64,000 nucleotides of DNA. Source: Zygnema cylindricum (taxonomy: Eukaryota > Streptophyta > Zygnematophyceae > Zygnematales > Zygnemataceae). Made by a program: the position numbers and the translations under genes. The notes under the pieces were generated by a model. The model ran no database searches. It was not told where the DNA came from and was given only the letters and a program-made list of their open reading frames with translations. This document shows positions 22,717-32,704 of this stretch, in pieces (within the stretch, counting starts at the first letter, position 1; each line of letters begins with the position of its first letter). Location: assembly GCA_037447655.1 (NCBI GenBank), contig JBBHKE010000516.1:303887-367886 (forward strand), read 5' to 3'.

Positions 22717-24195
22717 TTGCAAATGTCGGAGTTAAATGTTAGAATGACCTGCATGCCGTTTCCATACGAATTGTTCAAACAATCCCGAGTTTAATGATTG
22801 CACTTGTGTTTGACTTGGCAACATAACTCACAAATAATAGCGTGAATAGTGGAGTTTCGTCCTTAAAAGAGTAGAATGTCATGCGCATCTCTATATTTAA
22901 TGCTACTCCCGAATTAATTTTCTTCCCCAATGATTAATGGTGTGTTAAACTTGTTAATGAAATCCACACCAATTTTGGATAACAATCTAATGCTGCCTAT
23001 TATTTTTCCCAATCTATTTTCCAGGTATCTTTTCAATAACTATTTCACAGGATCCCTCGTCATCGATGCGAATTTCTCGTCCACTGCGGGAGTAGTCATC
23101 TCGGATAACTATTTTTCGGGCCCCATCACTGTCACCTCTAACGGAAAACCGTTCTGCACGATCCTGCAAAACAACTGCTTGTTTTCTCAGAATACGACAA
23201 AAGTGTGCGGAACCGTTCAGGCCCAGCGTACGGTCGCCGAGTGCAGCAAATTCTGCAACACGCCACAATTTTACGGAGCGTGCGGTGGTCACGGAACTTG
23301 TTCCCGTACGACATTGACTTGCACGTGCGACAAAAAGTACAAGCGGACGGTCGACAAACGCTCCTGTTACCGCCGTGAGTTCACCATCCACAGTAATTAG
23401 TTGTTGGATGTTGTGATTGAGAAAGGTGGTGAAGGATTAGAAGCTATAGGAGAAAAACCAAAGCCATGGCAAAGAATGCACGATGACGCAAAGGAAAGGA
23501 AGAAGAGGATTCCAATGAAGGCTTTGTAATCTGAATTATAATATCCATAGGAGGTTGAGAGAATAATGTACAGTTGAGAGGCCAATCATTTACTTAATGT
23601 GCGCACTGCAAGGGTCTTGGGAAAATTTTCATCAGAAAATATTTCAGTATATTTGGCTGTCACGCGTGTCCCTGGAAAAGATAAGGGTTTTCTGTTTCGA
23701 TTTTTCAAAAGTTAGTACATAAGACAATATTCCGATGAAAATTTCCCCTAAGATACAAAAACAAATTTGGGCGCTAAGGTAAGTGACAAACAAGGCGGCG
23801 AATGAGTACAGCGATGGAGGACAAAAGGTCTAATTTAAATAGTGTCACTTAATAAAACAATAAAAGACAATTGGTACAAGTCCATAATGAAATCGTAACA
23901 AAACATGAACGAGACATCTGCTGTTCTTTTTCTCCAACATTTGATTTGATTCTTGTGATAAGATGATGCTTCACTTTCATTCGATAATGACAGCTCAATT
24001 TTCTGGGTAGTCTCCGCATGAATTTTCACTGTGGTATCTCTAAATTCCATCAAAACTATTTCTTTTTAATATGTCCTTACATTTTAGATTTGCCAACTTT
24101 TTGAGCAACTTTTAAAGTTTAACCTTAAATCCTGAATAAATTTCCCTTGTTTTGGCGTTTGTTACAGCCTGAGGATTCAAAGGTGAATTGCATCG
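22717..24195 (+). repeat. Tandem duplication of the LRR gene 3' end, copy B
   Basis: Direct repeat of copy A, about 1.48 kb. It keeps the intron end, the splice acceptor at 23025-23026 and the full-length last exon. The similarity ends shortly after a conserved 'tttgttacag' acceptor-like site present in both copies (about 22214 and 24167). Confidence 0.88.
23027..23400 (+). CDS. Duplicate last exon of the LRR gene with Cys-rich, EGF-like end
   Basis: The exon opens after a TTTTCCAG acceptor in the same phase as exon 9 of the gene and encodes the same LRR (YLFNNYFTGSLVI, VVISDNYFSGPI). It then encodes a cysteine-rich tail of about 65 residues: FCTILQNNC, CGTVQAQ, ECSKFCNTPQF, ACGGHGTCSRTTLTCTCD. 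The C-X5-C-X-C spacing resembles an EGF-like module. A stop follows at 23398-23400. A GTGAGT donor overlaps the end (CGCC|GTGAGT), so a further exon is possible; joining to the acceptor at about 24167 would hit a TGA at once. Splicing from exon 8 to this exon instead of to 21197 would be phase-correct, so this copy may be the original 3' end. Confidence 0.65.
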
Positions 24196-24559
24196 ACAAC
24201 AAGAACGTTCTAATTCAACTTCACGAGAAGAGAGGGATTCAAGAGATAATGCTATCTTCGTGAAACAATACAGAAATATATGATACTTTGTCATTACCTT
24301 TTAGGTTTTTTTTTTTTTTTTTCGAAACCTTGATTGAAGGTTGTCGATTACTTTTTCTGGTACCACTGTTCCATTCGTACTTTTTTCTGGGGGGATTAAG
24401 AGTCAGTTATGCCAAATGTTTTTATTGGGGACTTTTTTATAAATTTCGTTTTGGAGAATTTGTATTTGAGATTTTGAAACTCTTTTTCTGTGTTTCGTTT
24501 TATTAATGACTTTTTAAAGGTAGAAATTTGGATGATAACACGATACGTGAAAATGTGCG

Positions 24560-25560
24560 TTGATTTTCCTCCCCCACCTTCTTTCTGTCTCTCTATATAC
24601 CCCTTCTTTATCCCTCGCGCTCTCCTTTTCCTCTCCCTCTCCCCCTCCCTCACTATCACCCTCGCCCTCTCTCCCCCTCTACCTCTCCCTCCCCCTCTAC
24701 CTCTCCCTCCCCCTCTACCTCTCCCTCTCAACATCCATACCCTATCCCTCTCCCTCTCCCTCTCAACATCCCTACCCTATCCCTCTCCCTCTCCCTCTCC
24801 CTCTCAACATCCCTACCCTATCCCTCTCCCTCTCCCTCTCCCTCAACCTTTTCCCTCTCCTTCCTCTTTCCTCTTTCCTCTCTCCCTCTCCATCTCCCTC
24901 TCCCTCTCCCTCACCCTCGCCGTCCCCCATCCACCTTCCTTCCCCAACTCTCCCTTTCCCTTCCCCTCTTCCTTCCCCTCGAGGTAAAGGAGGAGGGGGA
25001 AGGAGAGAGGAGGGGGAAGGAGAGAGGAGGGGGAAGGAGAGGGGGAAGGAGAGAGGAGGGGTAGATGAAAGGAGAGGGGGTGGGGGAGGGGGAGGGAGAG
25101 GGGGAAGGGGTGGGGGGATGGGGAGGGGAGGGACAATATCAGGGCGATGGGGATGGTGATGGGGAGGGGGATTGGGAGGGGAGAGAAAGGCGGGTGGAGA
25201 TGGGGAGTGGGAATGGAAGAGGGAGAGGGAGGTAGATGGGGTGGGGGAGGGAGAGCAGGCGGGAGAGACGGAGAATGTGGGGGAGGTAGAGCGGGAGGGA
25301 GGTGGGGATGGGGAGGGGGAGGGGAGGGGGAGGTAGGGAAGGAGGGACAGGCGGGGAGAAGGGGGGGATAGGGATAAAGAAGGGGAAGAAGGATGGGGAG
25401 GGGAAGGGGAAGTCCATGGGGATGGAGAGGAAGAGAAGGAAGGCGAAAGGGGGGGGAAGGGGGGTCAGGAGGGGGAGTAGGAGGGGGAGGGGTAGCGGGA
25501 GGGGAAGGGGAAATAGTAGCGCGAAGGGGAGGCAGAAAGGATAGCTTAAGGGGAAGTTGG
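24560..25560. repeat. Pyrimidine tract turning into a purine tract
   Basis: From about 24570 to 24980 the plus strand is nearly all C and T (CCCTCT-type repeats, with a repeated 'aacatccctaccctatccc' unit). From about 24985 to 25560 it is nearly all G and A (GGGGGA-type). Long open frames on both strands are products of this composition (Pro/Leu/Ser or Gly/Arg/Glu) and are not genes. Confidence 0.92.
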
Positions 25561-25669
25561 TGTTGGAATTGACGATATTGGGCGATATATTTACATCGGC
25601 GAACAGGATCGATTTCAAGTGACATGATTCAACGATATGTACGGAGTTTATTTGGCGATCCCGTTAACT

Positions 25670-26268
25670 TAGGATATGGCCCCATGTAGCTGTAACTTAG
25701 CGAACTTACTTTGTATTTTAGCGCAGATCCGGCGGACCTGGATTTCAAGTGTCTCTATGTGTTTACTCGAAATTATTACTTAAGTTTGTGACGATTGTAT
25801 ACGTCGACAATACCCGTGACAGCTGTTACCGTGTACAATCTGTCTTTGCCCCACCGTATTTTTTGAAGCAATCGCAAGACACATCTTAATTTTGAAACGA
25901 TTTCGTATGTTGCATGTCTTTGCGTGACATCGTAGACGTATAGCCTTGCATCCGTGGCTGTACAACATGCCATTGCGTAAACCTCTTTGCGTGAAATGAC
26001 ACGGCAACATCGAGACCCCTGCAAAAAATATCCGTACAAGGTGCATGGGGACAAAAACCAACAACCCTATACTTTTCTTTCGTCAAAAAATTTCAAAATT
26101 TTTTGAGACAAGACAAATTTTTGTACATCCTAAGTTCGAGAATGACGCGATTGTACTTTACAAATTTGCGATTTCTTCGTACAGTCGTAGCTTAGGCAGT
26201 ACGGCGCTAAGTTATAAAAGAAAACGACAGGAAAAAACCCGAACTTAGCCACATGGGGCCGCACCCTT
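25670..26268. mobile_element. TIR element X, copy 2 (599 bp, inverted relative to copy 1)
   Basis: The termini are TAGGATATGGCCCCATGT and, inverted at the other end, TAAGGGTGCGGCCCCATGT. The interior is colinear with copy 1 in reverse and has no nested MITE: the site 'cgggttttttcctgtcg' (read on the minus strand) is uninterrupted. This makes it the reference for the insertion in copy 1. The flanks do not show a clear target duplication. Confidence 0.75.
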
Positions 26269-26350
26269 ACACTTGTACGAGGTCGTTTGTGGTGGAAATT
26301 GACACGTGGCACTTTCTCATTTGACCATGCATCCAGCCATTTTATGTAGT

Positions 26351-26383
26351 TAAGGGTGTGTTCCCATGTGTTCAAGGGTTTTT
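26351..26383. mobile_element. TIR element X, copy 4, left terminus only
   Basis: The sequence reads TAAGGGTGTGTTCCCATGTG and runs on to a T-run, as at the left end of X copy 1. It is cut at that T-run by the LTR of the third copia element. Confidence 0.7.
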
Positions 26384-26983
26384 TGTAGGATCTTAAACAA
26401 AAGACATTCACTCAAATAAATTCACATGTCTTAAATCATTACACAGCGGAAGCTCATAAAAGACAAGAGGAATATTCAGCCAAAAAGATTTATAAGTGTT
26501 CTTTGCCGAGCCTCTTTAAATCATCTCTCTCTTCTCTTCTCTCTCTCCTCTCTCTTCTTTAAATAATCTCTTACTCCAAGATTAATCATCTAACATAGAT
26601 TGATTAATACTCTATAGCGTACAATGCTGCCTATATACTCGCTACTATGCACTAAGAGACAACAAGGTAAGACAAGCAAGACTTAGCATAGCGAACTGCC
26701 CCTAGCTAACTGTCGCACATTGCAATAAAGTTCAATGAAAAGAAGGCTCGCAGCTTTAAGCGCACTCAAAAAGTTGACGCCGCGGTCGCCTCGAACACCC
26801 GCATGAATGAACACATGCATGCGAAAAAGTCGCGAGGCGAAATAGTACATTTGGATTAGCGGATATCAGTACCGCTACGAAACGACGTCGTACATTTTGT
26901 AAGATGACGTGACACTTCACATCCAACAAATAAATGTTGGTATGACGCTTCGCGAAATACCGTGAAACGACAATATCCCAACA
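26384..26983 (-). mobile_element. 3' LTR of the third copia element
   Basis: A 600-bp segment bounded by TG at the left and CA at the right (read on the minus strand it starts TGTTGGGATATTG and ends CCTACA). It is directly adjoined on the internal side by a purine-rich tract on the minus strand (26984-26996, AGAGGGGGATT), the expected polypurine tract. The flanking base context is a T-run, so the 5-bp target duplication is not informative. Confidence 0.7.
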
Positions 26984-28790
26984 ATCCCCCTCTTATTGTC
27001 AGAATCGACAAAACTCCTCAACATAATCCAAGTTTCGGTCGCCCCCTCTCAAATATATCATGCGTGGCAGCCTTCGTGAGCAAATCTGCCGCCTCCTCTT
27101 TTTTCGGTACGTACGAAAATACAATCTAGTTTGCCGTAACCAAATCTCTTACAAAATGTCATTGGATCCTGATGTGTTTCGTCCTCTTGTGAAACACTAG
27201 ATTTTCGCCAACGCCATCGCACTCATGTTGAATCAAAGTCGCCGCCCCAATTCGCGTATCACTTCAATTCCCAAAATATAGCGTACTTCTCCAAGATCCG
27301 TTACTTTGAAATGTAATCCGAGATAACGTTTCAACTCATTAATGTGCTCCAACTTGTCGCATGCCATCAAGAAATCATCCGAATAAACAGAAAAATGATT
27401 TGGTCAACTCTTTCACCTTTCACGTAAACTCCAGAATCGGACGTAGTCTGTACAAATCCGAATTTCAATAGTACTTGATGAAGTCTCAAATACCACATGC
27501 AGCGCGCCTGTTTCAAACCATGTAAGGACTTTCGCAAACGCCATACATTTCTTTCTTGCAAAGGAGACACGCCTTCCAGTACCTTCATATATACCTCTTC
27601 CTCCAACTCACCATTTAAAAACGCGGTTTCCACGTCCATTTGTTAGACGTGCTTCTTCCCCATTGCTGCAGTGCGATAATAATCCGTAGTGAGTGGAACG
27701 ACACCACGGAAACATAAGTCTTCTTAAAACTCATTCCCTCAAGTTGTTGGAATCCCTTACAAACAAGTCTCGCCTTGTACTTAAATATTTCACCCGAAGC
27801 TCCAGTTTTGGTCTTAAATACCCACTTTGCATCAATTGCCTTTTTCCCCTCCGGTAATTTCACCTCCTCAAAAGTTTGATTATCAACCACCGATTTAAAT
27901 TCTTTCTCCCACGTCGGTTTCTAATTACTCTCCCAATCAACCGACCTCCTAGCCTCGACATAAGATTGAGGGTCGCCGGTCATATTTTCCGTAAGTGATT
28001 GCTATAAAAGAAACTCCGTCCCCTTAGCATCGGAAAGAAAATAATGCGAATTCGATGAATTTTCCCCTTTTCGATCGTAAGTGAGTTTCTCCGGTTTCTT
28101 CCCGTTTTTACTCCGAGAGCTCCTCCTAATAACTTGCTCCTCCTCCTTTTCTTCTTTCTCTTCCTCGGATTCAATTTCAATTTCCTTCTCATTTTCAATT
28201 TTTTTCTCACTCGATTTAGAACTCGATTTAGAGCTTTGAGATTTCTGAATGTTCGAAGGCACTCGGGAATCCAAAGTTCCGTTACTCTTTCTTTCAAATT
28301 CAATTCCAACCGATTTCCCCAATTTCTTTTTCTGAGTTCTTACATTCGGTTCCTCATCAGATTTTGAATCCCCAATATACGGAAAATTCTCAATTTCACT
28401 CTCCTCATAAAAATCCAAATTTTCTTTAAATTTCCCAACGGAATTCATGGCGGATTTGAGATCCTCATGAAAATCCACATTTCGAGATTCCTCCACAGTG
28501 TGACGAGCCGGATCATATACTCGGTATAAACTCCCGTTCGCACTATATCCAATAAAAATTCCCGACCAACACCTTGGTGCAAATTTCCCCTTCCTCTTAA
28601 TTGATTCCACATAAACCGTAGCATGACATCCCCAAATTCTCAAATGATGAACCGTGGGCTTTCTCCCACTCCATAACTCCTCCGGTGTTTTACTTCCGGA
28701 AACCGTTAGAGGTCTAAGTTGATGGTTTATATCGACATTGCTTGGGTGCGCAATGTACCAATGTACCAAAGTTGGTGTATGCACAGTGTG
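26984..28790 (-). pseudogene. Third Ty1/copia element, pol fragment
   Basis: Read on the minus strand from 28790 the order is integrase C-terminal half (KTPEELWSGRKPTVHHLRIW, then FIGYSANGSLYRVYDP), an acidic Ser/Glu-rich linker, and reverse transcriptase (TFEEVKLPEGKKAIDAKWVF; MDVETAFLNGELEEEVYM; LRKSLHGLKQARCMW). The catalytic motif is YSDD, near 27390-27375, in a shifted frame. RNase H is reduced to remnants near 27060-27110 (EEAADLLTKA). Stops and frameshifts occur at about 27400, 27640 and 27900. Gag, protease and the 5' LTR are absent: the element ends at about 28790. Confidence 0.9.
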
Positions 28791-29870
28791 TATAACTTTT
28801 TTGGTCGCACAAAATACATACCTTAGACTCCTAGTTTACCATGGTATATAGGCGAGCGGGCGAGCAGGCGCATACACGTGATCCGACTGGAATCTCAGTG
28901 GCTTCCAAGGAACAAGAATAAACTTACTAAGGCCTAAAAGACCATTTCTTCCGCTTGGGGGGGGGGGGGGGGGGGGGGGGGGGGTATTTGAAAGGACGCG
29001 AGTGTCGCGGGAAGGAATCTATTTAGGTGAGGAAAACAAAGAAGATGGAATGGGGGGGGCTTAATGGATTTCCAATGGTGGTTGATGAAGGGAGGGTTTT
29101 GAGACAAGGGTCAAGGACAAAGCTTGGGATTGCTCCCTCCATAAGGGGGATAATGGAGATGGTTTTCCAAAATGGGTGACGAGGGAACAACCATAGAGCA
29201 CTAGAGTTTGACCGTGGTTGGTCCAAGAGGCGATTAGAGGTGGAAAACCCTAGGAAGATGGTAGGCCACTAACCTTGGTGTAGTTCTTTGAATATAGTAG
29301 TCTCGAGATGGTCATATTTTTCTTTGTATATCCTAAATTTCCATAAATAAAGATGGAAAACCCTTAACATTTTGGTTTTGTTTTTCCGGTTTTATTTTAA
29401 TCCGTTATGTTTTGTAACGGTCACCGATTTTTATGGTTAATTACGTTTGAGAGCATGGGAGAACTTAAAAGTATGGGGAACTGTGAGTTTGACAACAACT
29501 TAACGCCATTTCCCCCCTTTGTTTTTTGCTATGAATCATAATGGAGTGAGCTTCCACGTGTGGACGCCACTCACTTTCAATGTATAATACCATCTCTATC
29601 CTTTTGTAAGAAATAGCGAGCAATTTTCGTAACTCTAACACCTTTGATACATTACACTTGTTATATAAGTCATGAAATTCATTAGTTGACACTAATTAAA
29701 GTACATGTATTAACATTAAAGGAGATACTATCTTCTATTATTTTTTATGTTCGTAATTGAATGACGCCGCTACACCGCTCATCGTTAACCTTAAATAATG
29801 TTGTAAGCTCTATTTTGTGATATATGGCCATAAAATATCACGACCTAATTAGTGTTATTAACTCTAGTAA
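28791..29870. other. Intergenic stretch, no gene seen
   Basis: It contains a run of 28 G at 28957-28984. Short open frames elsewhere here have no recognisable motif. Confidence 0.55.
28957..28984. repeat. Poly-G tract
   Basis: Twenty-eight consecutive G on the plus strand. Confidence 0.97.
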
Positions 29871-30128
29871 GGATTCACGGTGTAGTAAGGAAGGATTCAC
29901 GGTGTAGTAAGGAAGGATTCACGGTGTAGTAAGGAAGGATTCACGGTGTAGTAAGGAAGGATTCACGGTGTAGTAAGGAAGGATTCACGGTGTAGTAAGG
30001 AAGGATTCACGGTGTAGTAAGGAAGGATTCACGGTGTAGTAAGGAAGGATTCACGGTGTAGTAAGGAAGGATTCACTGTGTAGTAAGGAAGGATTCACTG
30101 TGTAGTAAGGAAGGATTCACGGTGTAGT
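29871..30128. repeat. Minisatellite, 22-bp unit, about 12 copies
   Basis: Head-to-tail copies of GGATTCACGGTGTAGTAAGG plus AA. Units are nearly identical; two consecutive units near the right end read CACTGTG in place of CACGGTG. There is no spacer between the units. Confidence 0.97.
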
Positions 30129-30203
30129 TCATGATTTTTGGTCAAAAGAAGGCTTGGATTTTTCATAAACAGAACGAAATTTGATATACCGATATTCAAA
30201 GAT

Positions 30204-30276
30204 TGGAGATGCGGGGTATCGATCCCCGTACCTTTCGCATGCTAAGCGAGCGCTCTACCATGTAAGCTACATCCCC
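30204..30276 (-). tRNA. tRNA-Ala (AGC), partly degenerate copy
   Basis: Same 73-nt cloverleaf with anticodon AGC, G3-U70 and the A54 T-loop variant. It differs from the plus copy by C-to-T in the D arm (GCTT/GAGC, a G-U pair) and by G-to-A in the anticodon stem (C27-A43 mismatch). No T-run follows on the minus strand. It may be a non-functional relic. Confidence 0.8.
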
Positions 30277-30852
30277 GTGCGGAAAACACATGTTTATATT
30301 TTTTATTATCTAATTACATATTATCATAAATTACCGATACTTCCGAGGACTCGGTAATTTTCGCGTTTGAGTCATTACATGATTTTTTCCAATGTTGTTA
30401 CTTTGTTTCGCAAGACAGTTAAAGGCTTACATCCCGTGAAACATGCTGTCAATTTAACAACATGACGTATGAAATTTACTCTCTAACTTTGAAACGCGAA
30501 ATAGTTATTTGTTTCGCCACATCATTTCAAGGTTCACCCTGTCGGCGATTTAGGTGATGTCATCATGACGTGGATATGCTGGACCTGCCTTTTTTTCTTG
30601 TCCATATGGTTTTCCCATCGCAAGTTTTGCAACAATGATTCGTTCAGACGCGACAAAAAATGTCGTACTGCCGTACCCCAGAATCTGAACTATTTTCGAT
30701 GGCAGCCAATCAAAGGAGACTACGTGTTCTCGACATGGAGTCCGAACCTAACTCTGATTCAATTTTGAATTTTCACATTCTCGGTTACCGTACAATACCG
30801 TACATTGCCGTGCATTGCCGTGCATTGCCGTACACTACCGTACATTACCGTT
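30204..30852 (-). repeat. tRNA-Ala-tipped repeat, minus copy
   Basis: Inverted copy of 15898-16510, 14 kb away. Homology runs from the tRNA outward through 'ttcacggg' and 'gccaatcaaagg' blocks to the GTACGGTA-type repeats at about 30780-30850. The two copies have many substitutions and small indels, so the duplication is old. Confidence 0.85.
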
Positions 30853-31009
30853 CTCTCCTCCCGCCAACCCACCTTCCCCTCCCGACCCCTCTCCTATGAG
30901 TGACACTTGTGATGGATGCATCTGATTCGCCCGGCAGCATTTTCTAAAAATCAAGGATATGGTTTTTTTTTGCACATTGCAGCCTTCAAATTTTCAAGTA
31001 AATATTTAA

Positions 31010-31160
31010 TTGGTTTATTTGGTTTAATTGGTCTAATCGGTTTTATTAAGTGGTTTAACTGGTTTAATCGATTTTATTAAGTGGTTTAACTGGTTTAATC
31101 GATTTTATTAAGTGGTTTAACTGGTTTTAATCGATTTTATTAAGTGGTTTTAAAGCTTAA
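31010..31160. repeat. Tandem repeat, about 31-bp unit
   Basis: Three to four copies built on 'attaagtggtttaactggtt' followed by 'taatcgatttt'. Confidence 0.9.
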
Positions 31161-32704
31161 TTTATTTTCAATTGGTTTAAACCTTCAAGTTTGGGTTTCA
31201 CGAGGTGTGGATATTGCCGTACAACGACAATTTGTTTTTGAATCATCAATTTTGTAATAGCATCACGACAAGTATTATTAATATTTATTATTAATGTTCT
31301 CTCGGGGTATAAAGGGATATGCGAGTTTAGGAAAAAAAATAGTGTCTTCATATTTTGTCATGTGGACGTACCGGATTGGAAACTGCTAATCGCCACACGT
31401 GGGAGCTAGATGACATCCTATTGGTGAAAAAGAAATGACTTTTTTTCGGTGGGAATTTTTTTCTCTGTGGATTTTTTCCCAGTGTTGCCACGTGGCATCT
31501 TTCGGCATTTCATCTTTCAAAGTAGAAAAGTAATAAATATTGAATTGGATTCAAGCTCCTCCTAAGTTCAAATAGTGGATGTCACTTATTTAAATTGGCA
31601 TTTTTTGTTTTTTCGTCCTTTTTGTACGACACATTGGTTTGTCGGTTCGCTTAGGGATATGAAAAGCAACAACTAAGGTTTTCTTGGTGCAAAAAAACAA
31701 GAAAATTAAAAAGAGGAGAAAAAATTGCAAATAGAAAATGATATCGTGAATGAAAATCAAGAAAATCGATGAAATTGAGAAAATTGAGAAAATTGAGAAA
31801 ATTGAGAAAATTGAGAAAACAAAATATATGAAGTTTATGGGTGGCTGTCCCCCCTCCCCGTGCAAAAAAACAAAGGAAGAAAGAGATACTTTTCTTCTTT
31901 TTTTGCGGTGTATTGGTTTTGAATTCAGCAAATGAAATAGGGTTATCACCACGATCTGGAAGCAATAACAAATAAAAAGCACACTTTTACCAAAAAAAGC
32001 AAAAAAAGCAAAAAAAGGCCAAAAAAAGTGCAAAAAAAAAAACCATTTCCCAGGAGACACTTGTTTACAGATAATCGTACATAAGACGCACAAACTCGAA
32101 AACACCATAGAGAATTTTCACCAAAAAAAAAATATCCCCTCTCTCCTCCTCTCCCCTCTTCCCTCTCCTCTCTTCCTCTCCCCAACATATGTGTTTTTTT
32201 ACAATTCGAACTTTTTTCTTAACTGCATTTTAAAACCAAGAAGGAAAAAGGCCAAAAATCCGAAAGGAAAAAATACAAATCCATTGACAATTCTATTTCT
32301 TCAAAACATTAATATCCAAAACTAAAAAAACCTTAAATCAAACTTAAATGCCATTTTTGAATCATAGAAAAAAAAACTACTTCCTCTCTCAAAACCAATA
32401 ATCTTTTTTATTTCTCTTTTTGACTATCTTTCGGCCATTCAAGTTTAAACTTCTTCTCCTCTCCCTTTTTTGTTTTCCCCTCCCTCAAATACAATTGTTC
32501 CCACGTCTCCCATCCTCCTCCTCCTCCTCTCCTTCTCTCCTCCGGATTAAACCCAAAAACTTCGTTTGCACTCCTATTTCTTTTATCCTTTTTTCAATTC
32601 TCATTTTAAATTTATATAGATGAATTTATCTCCTCCTCCTCCTCCTCCTCCTCCTCCAGTATAAACCCAAAACTTCCCTCACACTTTCTCCTTTCCCATT
32701 TTCC
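31161..32704. other. Downstream of the minus-strand gene; no other gene seen
   Basis: AT-rich, with CTC-rich patches at 32500-32560 and 32625-32660 (CTC trinucleotide repeats). It probably includes the 3' UTR of the gene ending at 32705. Confidence 0.5.
31750..31822. repeat. Tandem repeat, 10-bp unit
   Basis: Copies of AAAATTGAGA. Open frames across it are compositional. Confidence 0.92.

Noticed and set aside
24490-25625. Pro/Leu/Ser-rich and Gly/Arg-rich open frames of up to 260 codons
   Set aside because: Pure compositional artefacts of pyrimidine and purine tracts, with no splice context or motif.
28134-28367. Phe/Leu-rich plus-strand frame
   Set aside because: It is antisense to the acidic linker of the third copia element.
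29871-30128. CRISPR-like array
   Set aside because: The 22-bp units abut without spacers and the context is a eukaryotic nuclear genome; it is a minisatellite.
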